DNA of 64,000 bases from Bryum argenteum (Eukaryota; Streptophyta; Bryopsida; Bryales; Bryaceae): contig CM073321.1 of the NCBI GenBank assembly GCA_037043015.1, forward strand, positions 18,349,001 to 18,413,000, read 5' to 3'. Positions 12,095 through 26,290 of this stretch are shown here, piece after piece (the stretch's first letter is position 1; each line of letters opens with the position of its first letter). The position numbers were made by a program, and so were the translations under genes. The notes under the pieces were generated by a model. The model ran no database searches. It was not told the DNA's origin and was given only the letters and a program-made list of their open reading frames with translations.

Positions 12095-14040
12095 CTTGAC
12101 GTTCGCGATGGGCGCTGCACACGCAAGTACGCTAAACATCACGACATTGCTACCTCACAACTCGGCCACGTCAATCGCCACGGAAGTTCACCGAGCATGT
12201 CCGGCAACCATTCCAAGATGTTAACTCACATGCTCAGTGCTAATTGCCACCAGACCATGATCGCTGCTCTGCTCATTACAAAGTACACAACTGCAATTTA
12301 CCCCCGCCTATGTTCCACAAAGACCATACCAACTCATCACAAAGCATTCATGCTGTACAACAAGCACGGAACGCGCTTACAGACTTCACTCTTTACACAC
12401 ACAGAAAAAAAAAAAAATCAAAAAAAAATATATAATAATAATAATTTAAAATGATAATAACAAAATCCTTCCCAATTTCACCAGTGTAGAATGGAGAAAT
12501 ACACCAGACACCATCCCACCTTGCAAATGCCTGATAGGGTGCCTCATAATGTATCTGCTTGAGAGAGAAGAGAGATGACAGAAATTTGCCTTTCCAGATC
12601 TGCTGTGTGGCCGCAGTTGCACCCACCGATTGCCCCGACATCAAAGAAGTAGAGTGTATGCTACTGTTGCCGTGACAAGGAGAATAACATGGCACGAATG
12701 AGAACGGCTGCGACGACCACTCTGGGGAGAAACAAGGAAAAGCAATTCACTAACCATTGTTACACAGCAACCACCAGACAGCTGCATCCCAAGAACTGTC
12801 TCAGTTAAGACTTTAAAAAAACGGAACTGTCTCAGTGCCACGCCACACAGAAAAATACCTACAGCATTCTACAGACGTTTAAATACGGTTCAACGGCTTC
12901 CCCTAACTACAAAACTGCTTAACCTGGTTCGCTGATCGGCTACTCATATAAAATGGGATTCTACAAGAGCACCCGGAGAATCAGGAAGGCCCAGCGAATC
13001 TACAAGGCCAAAGACGGCATACTCAATTCCACTCCACGAGCAAAGTCCAGCGATCTTAACACTGCAGGACGGTCACGGGTACACTCAATCTCCGCTACAG
13101 TAACTGGAATCAGAGAGGAGAGAGTCAAGGGCAAAAGAATAAATTGACGCTCACCAAAATCACTAGAATCAGCGACAGATAATCCTGGTTCGCAGTCAAG
13201 CATCCTTATTTAGAACTAACCCTAAAGTGTCCACGTTCTGAAAGCTGAAAAGACGACGCACTCAGATGCACCCAAGGACCGAGCGGAAATGTGGTCAGGA
13301 ATGATAAACGAGCCCTCACAGGGAATAGTCGTCAGCAAGAAGTTAAGATGCAGTACTTGGGGGCGACATATCAACCGAAGAAAACAAACCCTCAAAGCGA
13401 AACACGTGACGCTTCCAAATCCACGAAAGTAATTCATAAAGAGAGGCCGAGGAACCGAAACAGACTAACGCACAACCCTGGTGATAATGCTCACCAAGCA
13501 GCAAGCAGATGCCGGCACTCCACGGATGAGTACCGAAGCAGCACTCACTACACAGAGGGGTCGTCAGAGCAATCAACAGTTAGACGGCATTCGCATGCAA
13601 CGCCCTTCACCTCAACAGGGGCTCGCACACGCGCTGCTCCACAGTCCGTTGCCGCCAGCTGCCGCTGATTGAGGTACCTCTTGTTCACACATGCACTGCT
13701 GAACTGTGTGATATCTCTACAGACACTTCCCTGCGAACTCAAAGCAAACGAAGGCGTCTGATGCCAGATATCTGGCCCCAGACCATCGCGGGTTTGCCTG
13801 CTTGAGCCCGAACTGAGGAGGGGCTCCGACCTTCACGCTCGATCGCCGTCCGTTTACCGCTCCCCAACTCACGCAACCAATCAATCACATGCGAGATCGC
13901 AGCAGTGAAAAACTTTCATGCGCTCATCGCACCCATGCCAATCGAAATGAATCCGGACCGTCCACAAGGACTTTGAAGTGAGTGCACAAAGTCATGGAGT
14001 ATCAACAGGTCTTAGCGTAAGTACGCCTATTTTATTTTCG
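12095..14040 (-). promoter_or_regulatory. Upstream region of the PTB-like gene (5' leader/promoter, unresolved)
   Basis: The first coding ATG is at 12094. Upstream, 12.1-12.4 kb and 12.5-14.0 kb keep the same G/C-richer, C/A-skewed composition as the gene, which suggests leader exons, leader introns and promoter. An A-rich, (TAA)-like stretch sits at 12,404-12,455. No protein-coding exon is recognisable, and I could not fix the transcription start. The composition reverts to AT-rich at about 14,040. Confidence 0.35.
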
Positions 14041-14394
14041 GGCACTGAAGCCATTTACCATACTTGTAGTGATACATGTATAAACAGCATATAGAATAGA
14101 CAATCTTTCCATATTTTTGTGATATTATTAAGAACTAAGATAATTGATTGCAAATTATAGAAAAACTTAGGTTAGCCTTACTTGTAACCAAACACTCTAA
14201 ATATGTATGCATGAGGTACATGCAAGGATCGGTTAATCTAAGAAACAAGTGAGAAAATCTAAAGAAGAGGTTGACCGCATTAAATGGGGTTTCGCACATA
14301 GATGCATCTGTCCTAGAGAGTAACAGACCGCCTCAGCTGACTAGTGTCATGATGGCTAGAAAGTGTCAATATCCACAAAAACTACTCTTTACTG

Positions 14395-15000
14395 ATGCAT
14401 GATGAAAGTTTTCAAATTTTGTTGAAATATTTTATAGGTAATTGTAGGAAAGTACTTAAGTTGTATGTGTATATGTATATCAAATCTTATATTCAAATTC
14501 CTTCTGAATCATTTCATGAGATCATAATGTTCAAAGTTAGAGAAACAATTTTTTTCTCTTCTTGTTTAAAGAAGGTAACTAGATTTTTGAGAGTCAAAAA
14601 ATTTGTTATTAGTAGAATATTTGATCTGAGGCCCTTCAAATTCTTGTATCTAAGTGAATTAGGTATGTGTCTATGCATTTTTGCCCTCATACGGCTCATA
14701 AAGTCCAAAGAAATGCTTGATTATTCATTTAATGATTTATTGAAATTCAACTACAAAGGTCGGTCTTCGACAATTAAAGTTGGTGTATGAAAATTATTTG
14801 AATTGTAAATCCGAGCGGTAAGATCATGCCCCGAAACCTTATTTGTAAATAAGAATACCAAAACTTCAAAAAAAGTCAAAATCTCAATTTTTTGTCAAAT
14901 TTTGAGTTTTTTGTAATTTAATTGAATTTGTGTAGATTTTGAGCATAAATGAGCGTATATCATAGTCTGGGCAATTTTAGGCAGATTCCAGATACAATTT
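14395..15000 (-). repeat. Interspersed repeat family X, copy 1 (inverted)
   Basis: The reverse complement of ~14,395-14,720 aligns with ~16,855-17,120. Shared landmarks in the same order are AGACACATA..CCAATTCAC, CTCATATCAAATTTTCTAC and CACATTATGATCTCAT. Divergence is high, with many substitutions and small indels, so this is an old repeat. No coding capacity is visible. Confidence 0.55.
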
Positions 15001-16339
15001 TCAAATTTTACTGTAACTCTCTCTTATACTATAAAGACTTTTGAAGTGTCAAATAACTAATCAGAAAAGTATCAAATAACTAATCAGAAAAGTATCAAAA
15101 AACTCTACACCCTGCAATAGGGTTCAACTTCATACAAGCTGACTGTAAAAATTCAGCAGCTAAGGGAACCCCAAACGACCCTAATCAAGCTTCAGTCGAC
15201 TTAAGAGATGAAGTTTGTGATTACGGATTGTTCTACTGATCTCAAATCTTATTCTTTACTCTCTTTATTTTTGTGCAATTGGTCACTCTAGAAGTAGCCT
15301 ATAGACCTTGTAGTAAGTCCAAGGGGAGTGGACAGGGGTCAAAAATAGTAAGTTATAGGAGGGAGTAGAGTCGAGCGGTTCTCTATTTTTTGTTCTAAGT
15401 TATTGAGAAAAGATATTGGAAGTTGCATAGGAAGTCTTCTAAGAAAGAGAATTAGAGGTACTTTGCCAACATTTTCAATTTTTAGAAGAGACTGCGAACA
15501 CATGGAAACGAACAAGGGAAAATAAGAAAGATGAATAACTACTTTTGAGACAATAAGTAGAAGCAAAGGAAGATCGGAGTGGGACCTTCAACATGAACCC
15601 TATGGTTTGCTATATTTGACATCATGTACTATATGAACGCCAAAAAAAATGTTATTTCAAATGGCATTGATCAAGGATGTCCCTCCTTGTATAAAGAGAA
15701 AGATGTGCATCTTTTGTATAACGATGAAAATATGAATTTTCAAACACCACCACGTCATCTATCTTTCTCTATCATTTCCAACTTCACTCCACCCTCTAAA
15801 GCTACCAATGCTCTATGATGTCAGAGGTAAGTAGACCGTTCCCCGAAGAAGAGATGATAGGAAATTTTGGAAGGTGATGAAGCGATAGTGAATGCAATTT
15901 ATTTTACTAACTCTTGTTTGCTTAAGTTAGAGAAAATGAAATAGAACTTGACACAGACGTTGAAAGACAACGAGAAGGAGGGGTGCAAGTTACGTATAGC
16001 AGGAAATTTGCAGATGGTTGCCTTATTTGCAGATGTTTTAGGGGACAAAGCTTCTTCTACTTCTTAATTTTAGTCTAAATTCTTGGATTCAATTTTACAA
16101 ATGCTTGCCCTTTTCACACACTTTTAAGGATGTGGTTACTATCTTTTGATTTGTTGTGTAATTAATCTTTTTGTATTTGTATGTTCTACGTCATCGAAAT
16201 GTTTGCATACTTTGTGCAAAAGTTTGGTCTTTTTTCTAAGAAAAAGATTTGCAAACCCATCTAGATTGTTAAATATTTGTGGCATGCATTTTTATGCACA
16301 TGGTTTTTGTTTTCTGGTTTAGAAACTTGAAAGATATTT

Positions 16340-16640
16340 CACTAGTAGAATAACGACATTTTATGACTAAAGGCATCTGCCTTGCTAGTCACATTAATCA
16401 CATGTTCTAAACTTGTAGCCATATTGTGCATATTCATCGCTTAGTCATCTGTGTAGTCATATTAAACGACACCTTTATTGGAACACTTGGGATAGTGCAC
16501 AAATGTGTTTCCGACGTAGTTATTCAAATTTCTAAGCAGTCATCTCTGGACAATGTGACCGGTTTCAGCCATCTCCATACAACGTGTCTAGTTCCAGTCA
16601 TTTGCGAGCACAGTGACTCGTCACAATTATTCACCGTGAC
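16340..16640 (+). mobile_element. Possible CACTA-type transposon end
   Basis: 16,340 begins CACTAGTAGAATAACGAC, the form typical of CACTA transposon termini. It is followed by a subterminal region with recurring short words (AGTCAT/TAGTCA). An inverse TTCTACTAGTG occurs at 18,738-18,748. The flanking trinucleotides do not match and the inner sequence does not pair, so a full element 16,340-18,748 is not demonstrated. Confidence 0.3.
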
Positions 16641-16849
16641 TTCAAAAACCATAGGCTTTTTTCTTTTCTTTTTAAAAAATAAAAAATAAAATTAAATGAT
16701 ATATTCTAGTGTATGAACTATGCCCAAAGAACAAAATAAACGGTAAGGTTTCATTGTAAAAGTTACTTAAAATCTTACTCAATACCTTACTGTGGCTTGT
16801 AGTCTCTTGGTCAAGTTGAAGAGATACTGCCAATACGAAACATGATGTC

Positions 16850-17210
16850 TGTAGGCTATCTTGTTTTGGGCCAAAATCTGTAGACACATATCCAATTCAC
16901 CGAAAAACAAGATTTTGAGGATCCTCATATCAAATTTTCTACCAAAATTAGTTATTTTGGCACTCAAAGTAGTAGTTACCCTATTTTTAACATACAAATC
17001 ATTTATTTCTTTTTCCAACTTTACACATTATGATCTCATAATTAGTAAAAAAAAAATGGATTTCATATTTAACATACAAGTGCACATACAAGTTAGGTAT
17101 AAGATCTTAAAGTTATATACTCAAAAAATACACCCTATTATAAAAATATAAACATTGGAGTGAATATGAGGACTTTTGAGGATTTTTGCAATTTTGAGAC
17201 TTCTCGACTT
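16850..17210 (+). repeat. Interspersed repeat family X, copy 2
   Basis: Diverged inverse relative of 14,395-14,720, in the same orientation as the copy near 22.6-23.3 kb. It ends with a TTTTGAGGATTTTTGCAATTT-like tail that recurs as TTTTGAGGGTTTTTTGCAG at ~23,228. Confidence 0.5.
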
Positions 17211-20200
17211 TAGAGGTTATTGCACTAAAGTTATTCAGTCTTGTTATGGTTTTTTAACTTTTGATGATGCTATAAGTTAATTCTCTTAAGATGAATATCT
17301 ACTAGCATTATTGAATGTAGTTCAAAGATCCCTTGGTGACCTATATAGGCCATAAAAGTATATTGCAAGGAGTAAAATCATAGAATATATTTATTAGGGT
17401 TAGTTTATTGAACAATAATTAAGAACTCTTGTATAGCTAAAAAAACAAATGATGGGCAATTACAGAGATGCAGACGTTCGGATGCTTCCACCTTGAGATT
17501 TTGGTCTAGGATTGATCTTTTTTTATTGGTTGCTCACCTAGATATTGGTCTATAAAGCTATTAAGCCGCTCGTCACAAATTCTACAGAGTTTATCTTGCG
17601 ATCGGTCGAAGAAGAGGAATGCCAACGTCGAAAGTGCGTATTTGCACGTGCTAGGGGACTTATTGCAGAGCATGGAAGTGACGATCACAGGCGAGGTGAT
17701 CTGGAACAAATCGGAGAGGAAATTCATTGACCTGATCTTCACACTCATCTTCATGTGCTAACATTTGGCACCACGCTCGTCCGCAACATTATCTGCATTC
17801 TAATGAAGAGCGCCTCTCACATTACTTTCCAAAGGATGTCCAAAGATTGTGGCGAGCCAATAAGACCCAGGGGGTGACGTCTTAAGCTTGGCAAGAGACA
17901 ATGAGAGATAATCTAAGGAATTCCTGAGCAAACCGCAGGCACGAGCGTCATGCTCGGGGCCAACTTGATAGTATGCCTCACTTGGTTGATGACCTTCTCC
18001 GAGCACGCACCCAAGGGTTCAAAGAGCTTGCGATTTGGACTTCTGAGTCATGAGATATGGCTCCTCAAAGTTGGAACACATTTCCGGGATACTTCGGGAC
18101 TTGGGATTGTTGCATCCAAGGACTCAAAATGTTCTCCTTCTTGGAAGGTGACATGTTGCAAGCCTTTGAAAAGCTACGGACCGAAGCTTTCTAGAATGCT
18201 AAGGCTTGTGGTTAGCAGAGCAATATTTTAGGAGATTTAACTCCTCAAAGTGGTGGAGACTTCGGGACTTGTAATTGTTGCCTCTTGAGACACTGAATGT
18301 TCAGAGAGGGATATCTCCGTTGGGAAAGTCCCAATTGGGACCAGCTGGTAGTTTTTATCAATATCAAATCAAAGAATAGATGTTAGAAATGGGCTTGCAC
18401 GTCCCATTTGGATGATTAAGCTAGGGAAGACCCCAAGGAATATTTATGGCTCGTTTTTGGGACTAAGATGAAAACGGGTGGTCTTTCAAAAGAAAATGTT
18501 TCACAGAAGGTCCCTCACACAAGAGGAGGGAGGGCTTGCCTAAGACTACTGAGGCAATCATGAGGAGGGGTGGTCTTCCTCCTCACTTCTAGATGGTGCC
18601 AAGGCGAGACGGAGTGGCTCTGAAGGTTTATGACTTGGAATGGAGCCTCACTCTCGTACCTTGGGCATTATGGGATGCTTGTGTGCATCTTGAAACATTG
18701 GCTTGGAAAAGTGTTGCATTCGAAGCTAGTGCTGATTTCTACTAGTGTCATGAACGGAGTAAGTGACAAGGGTGAGAGAAGACTAGTGTGGAGTCGGACA
18801 ATATGCAGAGGCACGTGGCTTCGGGGGTGAGTATTGCGACCTTTGGGAGCTTGGACATTAGTGTAAGGCCGCTCCGTGCCACCAAGTGGCACGCCCATGT
18901 GTTTCGTGAGAGTTCCGGGTTACAAGTTTTGAGTAACAAGTTGGGAAGTCAAGGTGCGTTGAACACCTTGATTAGAATTGATGCTAACATTTTGTATGCG
19001 TGGTATGTGCAATATTAGCTAAGTTGTGGCCAATTGCTACCAACAAAGTGAGCTGTCATTCTGCAACCAAGTAAAGCTCGCTTTGAAAATAAAGGAGTCG
19101 GAAGTAATTAGGGCCGCAAAAACATCCAAGAGATTGATGCCTACATTGTGAAGCGAGGCCTCTTTAGCTTATGAGGTGTCGTAAAAGTGCACGATCGTAC
19201 AACTCCAATTTTGTTGACTTTGTGATTTTTTCTTTTTTCCTAAAGATGAGAATACCTTCATAAATATTAAATAAGTAAAACATTAGTAAGTTGTTTAAGT
19301 ACTACTTAATCATAAAAGAAATTGTTGTAAAAAAAAATTCATTGATTAAAACCTTTTTCAGCAAATTCTTATCCAAACATCTACATGTCAGTAGCCGCTT
19401 TGTTTGATTATCTCTCTACACAATCGAGAAAGTCTTAAACCCTTTTCACATCTAATATCAACTTTGTTTGTTTCTATTGCATCATCGAACAAAATCCTCA
19501 AAACCTCCTCTTCCTTACTATCAGTGAGTATAAATGTGCATGACACTTTAGCGCACAAGATACAAATTCATCCTTGTCAAACGTACTTTTGGACCTCTTG
19601 AAAATCTGAATATTGTTGAACTTTGATTATACATTTAATCTCAAAAGGGATATTAAACCTTTTTAAAAGATAAATGTTAATTGTTTTAAGAGCATCAAAG
19701 CTTTGAGAAACGCAAGCTTAAATTTATTTGAAACAATCGAGTTGCTTCCAATATCTTCATTATTGCTGATATGCATACAAGTTGTATTGAAGGAGCAGAC
19801 CTCGAGCCTTCAAAACTCTTTGATGCGGCCTACCCATAATATAAGTGAAAGCTTGTCCCAAAGATTTTAATGATTTGGAACAGATAACACAAATAAACTT
19901 TGTCATAATGTACCTCCAAAATTATAATATACAAAAATATTAAAATTATATTGAACAACCGAATAAATTACAAAAACGAGTTCGAATACTCAACTTTAAA
20001 TTCTTTGGAATTTTAGTTTCATCTTCATTTAAAAAGTGAAGCAACTCACCCTAAACCTTTATATAATAGAAATATGTCCTTAAAAATTTCAAATATGACA
20101 TGTCAATATATCGCACTAAAATTATAGATTTCATAAAGTAATAATACATGAGCATTTGAAATTATTTTAAGCTATAACTTTAAAAAAACTTTGAAATTTT

Positions 20201-22569
20201 CGTCTCATTTTCTTTGAGAAAGGAAAAGAACTAGTCTTTAACTTTCATAAAAGGAAATGTTTCTAGAAATTTAAAATACGACATGTGAGTACATCACTCC
20301 AAAAATCCTTCATTTTGTAGAATAATCATATGTGAGCATTGAAATTGATTTGGAATTTTTGACACAAATGCATCCATTGTTACGCATATTGGATACGAAT
20401 ACAATAGTCATAAGCTGAAGAGGAAAACTGACAACGATTCTCAATTAGCGGTGACAAAACCCTACAACACGAGCAGTTCAAGAGCTAAAACTGCATTTAG
20501 CTCATTTAGAGCATGTTATAATTAAGTGTAGGGTTTTGTTTTGGAGAAGAGGGTGAGATAAGGGTTCTCCTCTTGGAAGCTCTTCATTCATTGCTCTAGT
20601 TTCTTTGTAAGTTGGATAAGTTGCTTCGGACCGAAGAGAATAGTAGCTACTCCTTCAATTACTAGTAGCTTCGAAACACCAAGCTTGAATTTCCCTCGTA
20701 CCACAAATGCCAGCTTTCTCAGTCTGGTGGTGGCGAAGTATCATCTACAAAAAAAGTGGAGACTCGAACTACTTAATTACAAGTAGGGATCATCTTATAA
20801 TCTTTCCATTTGATCTCTTTCAATTCACACAAATAGACTTCTAATAATCAACTATAAGAAAAAATATATAACAAGTTGAATATCTACAACCACATATAAA
20901 ACAGATCTATAGTTGCGATAAAAGGTCACTACAGAGAAGTCTGCTAGCTATCTCTCCAACTCAGCAGCATTATCTACAAGATTAAATGGTTTCATACAAA
21001 AACATTTACAAGATTTACCAAATCTCTACGAAAAAATAGGAGCTTAAGTCACTTGTGGTTAGGTTTCAAGCTCTAATCTAATTATTTCGGTGCAAAACCA
21101 TCTCCTTAAATGAAAATGGAAATAATTATAGATTTGAATTGTTTGAAGATCTAAGGGATTCTAAACATTTTATATTGTGTTCTTATTTCTATATTCTATT
21201 TTTACTCGGTGTTTATAGTATAAGATGTTTTTTGGATACATATTATTCACTAGATTTCTTGTTTTTCTTAGGCTACTACTTAGAGCAAAAATTTAGTTTC
21301 TATTCTTAATTATATATTCTATTTTTACTTGGAATTAATATTATAAGATGTTCCTAATTACATATCATTTATTTAATTTTTAGTTTTTCTTAGGCTTGAC
21401 TAATACTTAGATCAATAATATTAGTTACTTTAGAATGCTATCTTCTTTTAATTCATGTATTTTACTTTACCTACTTTTGAAGCTTTAAAAATATGAAATG
21501 CAATAGTGTGGCTGTCATGCTTAGTTTAGTTTGCACACTTCTAGGGTTCAAAATTACTTGTCATTAAGTTTACACTCCAACTCATTCTAAATAGAGAATC
21601 ACTATATAATAGTTTCCCTAAACAATCCGTTCCTTTATTGATTATTCTATTGTTTATAGAGGAGATTGACTGTTTCGAGGACAAAAAATAGATTAATATG
21701 ATTCTTTTTGTCAACTTTGCATGACGTGTTGGAAGCAATAGTTGACAACACGACATCATGGGCTGTGTGATGATGGAGTGGTCTTGTTGTTAGCTGGACT
21801 GGTCTCTACCATTCAATTTTATTTCATGATTTGAGTGGCCTAACAACTTTATTCAGCCAACGAAAAGAGCATAACATGATCGAATAAGGTTGTAGTATTT
21901 CGAAATACATAGGGATTTTCTAACGTTTTATCATAAAATAATAATCCATCAATGGCCCAGCTAGAAAAAAAATATGGATCATTTCGTGCTAATTATTAAA
22001 ATTTGACAGCTTTTTTTTCTGCTTGATTTGCTCTTCGCTTTGTAGGAACCTGCCGAAAAAGAGTCAGCCCAGCAATTTAGAATCACTTCATGTTGATGGT
22101 GCATGTATGGTGCTATAGATTGACAATTTCAACATGAAATTTAAAAAAGGGCAACTTCAATTCTATTGAAGGTAGTGTGAATAGTCAATGTTTAACTCCT
22201 CAAGGCCCAAGGGATTGGAAGAGAAACTCAAATGTGTTATAATATATGCATTTTTGAGCACTTGTAAAGAACTCTCAAAAACAATATTAGATTTTGAGGT
22301 TACAACTAGAAGTTACATTTTACTACTTCAGTTATCTCTGATGACAACTCTAACTAGACTTAATTAAATGGTGTTGTCACATAGTCACATTGTTTTCTAC
22401 TTGACATGTGTACAATTGCAAGATGGTTGTTGTTGCATGCGATGGAGCCTTAGCGGCCTTTATCTCTAGAAGGAGAACCGAAAGAAGACGTTCTAACTTT
22501 GGTCACCATGTCTGTTATTAATTGTAGATAGTATGAATTTGAATTTTGAGAGCCTCATAGAGTTTTCCC

Positions 22570-23280
22570 ATATCTTTCCAAAAAATCATTTCATACTTAT
22601 AAATTCCTTATACTATTTCAAGATCAAAGTTTGAAAACGTTAATCAAAATTTGCCTAAAGTGCTCTAATTGCAGTACATGCTCGTTTATTCTCAAAATCT
22701 GCCCAAAATCAATAAAACGCAGAAACTTCAAAAATTCACAAAAAAATTAAGTTTTTACTTTTTTCAAGTTTTGTTTCTTGAGCATGTAGAAGAGGTATTA
22801 AAGCATGATCTCACTCTCTGGATTTTCAATCCAACATTTCTTCACAAGCCTTTTTTATTGTCAAAGACCGACCATTGTATTTAAATTTCAGCATACCTCC
22901 ATGTGGAAACCAAGCTTTTCTCTATATTCTAGAAGTTCTATGAGGGTAAAAATTATGTTGACATATACCTTACTCATTGAAGAGCAAGAATTTTAAAAAG
23001 ATCATTTCAAAATTGGCTTAAAAATTGGATTTTTTGGCTCACAAAACATCGCAATCCCTATTACAACAAGGGGAAGAAACTTTTTTTTCAACTTTGATCT
23101 TTCTAACGGTGAAGATTTTGTATGCATGTGCGCATATAAGTAAATTTAGCTACTAGATCCTACAATTACGTACTTAAAAAAAAATCAATAATAAAAAATT
23201 TGCATTTTGCATCAAAATGGGGTAGTTTTGAGGGTTTTTTGCAGTTTCGAAGCCACTCTTCTATAGGAATTACACTTCTT
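22570..23280 (+). repeat. Interspersed repeat family X, copy 3
   Basis: It shares with copies 1 and 2 the order 'tatgagggtaaaaat..', '..tttttcaacttt..', '..gcatataagt..' and a Gly-rich-looking TTTTGAGGG tail. It is low identity and non-coding. Confidence 0.45.
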
Positions 23281-24045
23281 ATAGGAGAGAGAAGATAATG
23301 GCACGTGAAAAAGTCCTTCATTCATGGAATCGTTATACAATATTATGCATATGATGAAAGGAGTCACTATATAGATGTAAGGGAGCATAGCCTCAATGTC
23401 CTTGCTCTACGCATACTATATATGCTACAAAGAAATGTGTCTATATGCACGCAAAATTGTTTAGGGCTCTAGGCTTAGTGCAATGCCGTACTTAGATTCA
23501 TGAGTCAGCGTCTAGTGATAATGGAAGGGTGCATCTCTAGATTCCCTTCATCCGGACTTATCATCCGACATCCTGCAGGTAGCAGAGCAGTTGGTGTGAC
23601 ATTGTCAACCTATATATTTGGCATTAGGCTTGGATGTACATCAACACATTGCATTTGAAGGCATTGTAGCTCGGACACATCATCCGCCGTTGAAGCAACT
23701 CAAACACTGCGTGGTTGTTTTTGAAGTACAACCTTCTACTTGCGATTATTGATCATGTCAACAAAATAGACTTGTTGGACATGACGAGGAAATGCACATC
23801 AATCAACTCAGAACAAAATCAATTCGCCAAACTCAATCAACGTGAATCCTTACTCATCGTGCTTGACGGTCACGCGTGCCCCAGTCAAATTTGCCTCTAC
23901 TTAATTATAATCCGGTACAACAAGCTCATACATCCTAAAATCGACTGCTATAATTTCCTCCACCCATCTAATTTACTCTAAATTTGCATTTATGATGTTT
24001 CAATCTTGGGTACTTGCCCAACAGTCTTGTGAGAATGTTGCTGAG

Positions 24046-26290
24046 TATCGTGACGTGTCCTCATGGTTTTCACTCGGATAGCCCTTTGTCACGGTAAAAA
24101 GAGGGCTTCCCCGACAACAACCCGGTTACTCGTTCCACAAAGATCCTATGAAGTGCAAGGAGTCAATAATTCCACCCAATTAGCAAACTCGAACTATCCT
24201 CCTCCGACTATCCGGTCCTACGCCCTACTACGAACCTGGTATTCTGATACTAGGAGGCGGTTGGTTTAAGTTAACCTCTGTATACACCTTAGAGGGGTTT
24301 TCCCTTGTTTGCTCGGCGTGGGGGACTAGACCACCTTTTCCCTTTGATTATCGTGACCAAAAATGTGACCAACTTCTTCTTCCTCTCCTTTCTCCTGGTT
24401 AGGTTCTTCCCTTACACTTACCCTCTACTTCTAGTCTATCTGGTCTGTCCGTAGGTCACTAAAGGGGTGTCCGATTCACCTACCTTCCATATTACAATGA
24501 CTTGCTATTCCAAGACAACTAGTAATCGGATGCGAAGGTGGTGCAACCAATCTGGGGCCCACCACTGGCGCTTATAGATTTCCTCCCACGACTCTTACTA
24601 CCACCAGTCCGGGGTAATTAACCGCAGTGAGTCCAAAAGTTGTTCTGGCGGCATAGATCCCTCTCTCGCCGCGGTTGTCCCGGATAGATAGCTGGTGTTG
24701 GGTTCAGTTTCTTCTCCAATGCGGGATGTTGTTCACTAGCTACACTCCTCTCGACCAGATTCTCTTTCCTCGTCCTTTCTTTCTCCGCTCAAACACGGAT
24801 TCCATAACTACTCGCTAAGACAGCAAGGGACTCTTGCGCTTTCCGCCTCACTCCAACCCTTCATACAAAACAAAAAACAGGAGCACAAACATCGAGAGGT
24901 TTTGGCGAGGAACGTACTTGCAATCTTAAATTAGGGTAGATAGATTCACAAAAGACCCAGAGAGAGTTGAGCTCCTGCGGCTAAATAGTGTGTTCTTCTA
25001 GGGCTTCCACGAAAGAAGACAAATCTGGGAATCTCGGATTACCTATTATCTTGACCCTATCAGATCCGCAATGTCATTCTTCTACCCGCATTGATTAGCT
25101 ACTACCCTATCTTACATTCTACTTTACCTATCTCCTATGTCCTACCGATTCCTACCCCGAACTACCCGTGCAACGACTTCTTCAAGGGTCTTGAGCCGCC
25201 AAAAGTATCTACATTGCTCAGACCATCCTCCCTTGGACAGTGACAGGAGAAAACATCCTTGTTGCTCTCATGTCTCCCCGTGAGTGGTCCGGCTCATTCC
25301 TTGAAGATTACTGTCTCTCTCGAGAGCACCAGGAACTCCACTTTCTACCATATCTCTTTGAGATCTAGAAAATCCACCATCTCCTCCGGAATGACCAGAG
25401 GGAGCACGGGTACTGGAACAGCTGCAGAAGTAAATCTACGCTTAGGAGAGTCGGAGGACAGGATCACAAGTTGATTCTATCGTTGCTCAGTCAGGCGCTG
25501 CTCCTGCTGTTCGGGGTTGGCCGTTCGTGATCCCACTCCCCCTTTCCGTTAGATGTAGGAGGGGACGCTCCTCCTCAAGAAGACATACCAGACGCGCCAG
25601 CACCATCCACAAAAGCGTCCGCAGCCCGGATACATGAGAGAAAGGGGCAACATTGTCTCCTCTACCCAATTGCCTGGACGAGGTTGTGGCCAACTAGGGA
25701 GGGAGCAATGTTCCCATCCCCGAGGCGACAATCTAGACGTCTCTAGGAGTGTTGAGGAATTCCCGCAATCCAAACAACTAAGCCCGACATACCCCTGTTC
25801 TTTGGATAGCTTGGCCTTCAATCGGTCTATCTCCATGCCCTACTCTAGGTTGATGTTGACGGTCTGTCGTAGACAAACTGCTTCCTGCACTAGGGCTCTG
25901 ACCATCTTCGGGTGTCGCTCCACGGTGTTCGTCTTCAGCGCTACTCCCACCTCGCGTAGGGATTTGTAACTCAGTGATTTCACCGTAGAACACGAAGTCC
26001 ATCCCCACTCCTTCAGTGAGCGCCTTATTTGCAACCTTCACTTGTCCGTGCCAGCTTAGTCGCACGGTTGACCTTCGTGCAAACTTTTGCAGTTCCCTGC
26101 TCAACATGGGCACGTGGGTTCCGAGGAGCAAGCTATGCCGATTCACTTTGATGTGCAGCAGCTCTGTTTGCTCATTGTCATCTTCTTCTTCGTAGTCCTC
26201 CTTGTCTTCTTCCTACCTCATTTCTTCATCATCAAATTTGTCTTTATCAGCTTCTTTGCATCTTCAAAAGTGAAAGGAGAGCAATGCGCT
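24046..26290 (-). mobile_element. Truncated copy E of the gag-like element family
   Basis: The plus-strand left end (24,046: TATCGTGACGTGTCCTCATG, then CACTCGGATAGCCC) aligns with the left end of element B (50,402: TGTCGTAACGTGTTTTCTCG, then GCCCGGATAACCC). The next ~1 kb continues to align in the same order (GAAGTGCAAGGA, TTAACCTCTGTAT, AGGGGTTTTCCC). On the minus strand 25,500-26,280 encodes, in broken frames, the same coiled-coil region as B. For example, LREVGVALKTNTVERHPKM here corresponds to LRKIAVALRTNQIERYPDM in B. The gag-like N-terminal domain and the 5' end are missing, and no target duplication can be shown. Confidence 0.65.

Larger units (their letters stand above)
14041..24045. 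other. AT-rich, gene-poor stretch with diverged interspersed repeats
   Basis: About 10 kb without a convincing gene. Contents I can name: three diverged copies of one repeat family (14,395-15,000 inverted; 16,850-17,210; 22,570-23,280), a CACTA-like end at 16,340, and an imperfect duplication (18,060-18,130 versus 18,238-18,310). A slightly more G/C-rich block at 17.5-19.2 kb matches no protein I recognise. The short open frames here look like chance. Confidence 0.5.

Noticed and set aside
17506-19018. A possible gene in the slightly G/C-richer block 17.5-19.0 kb
   Set aside because: Short frames on both strands without recognisable domains or splice structure; left as unassigned sequence.
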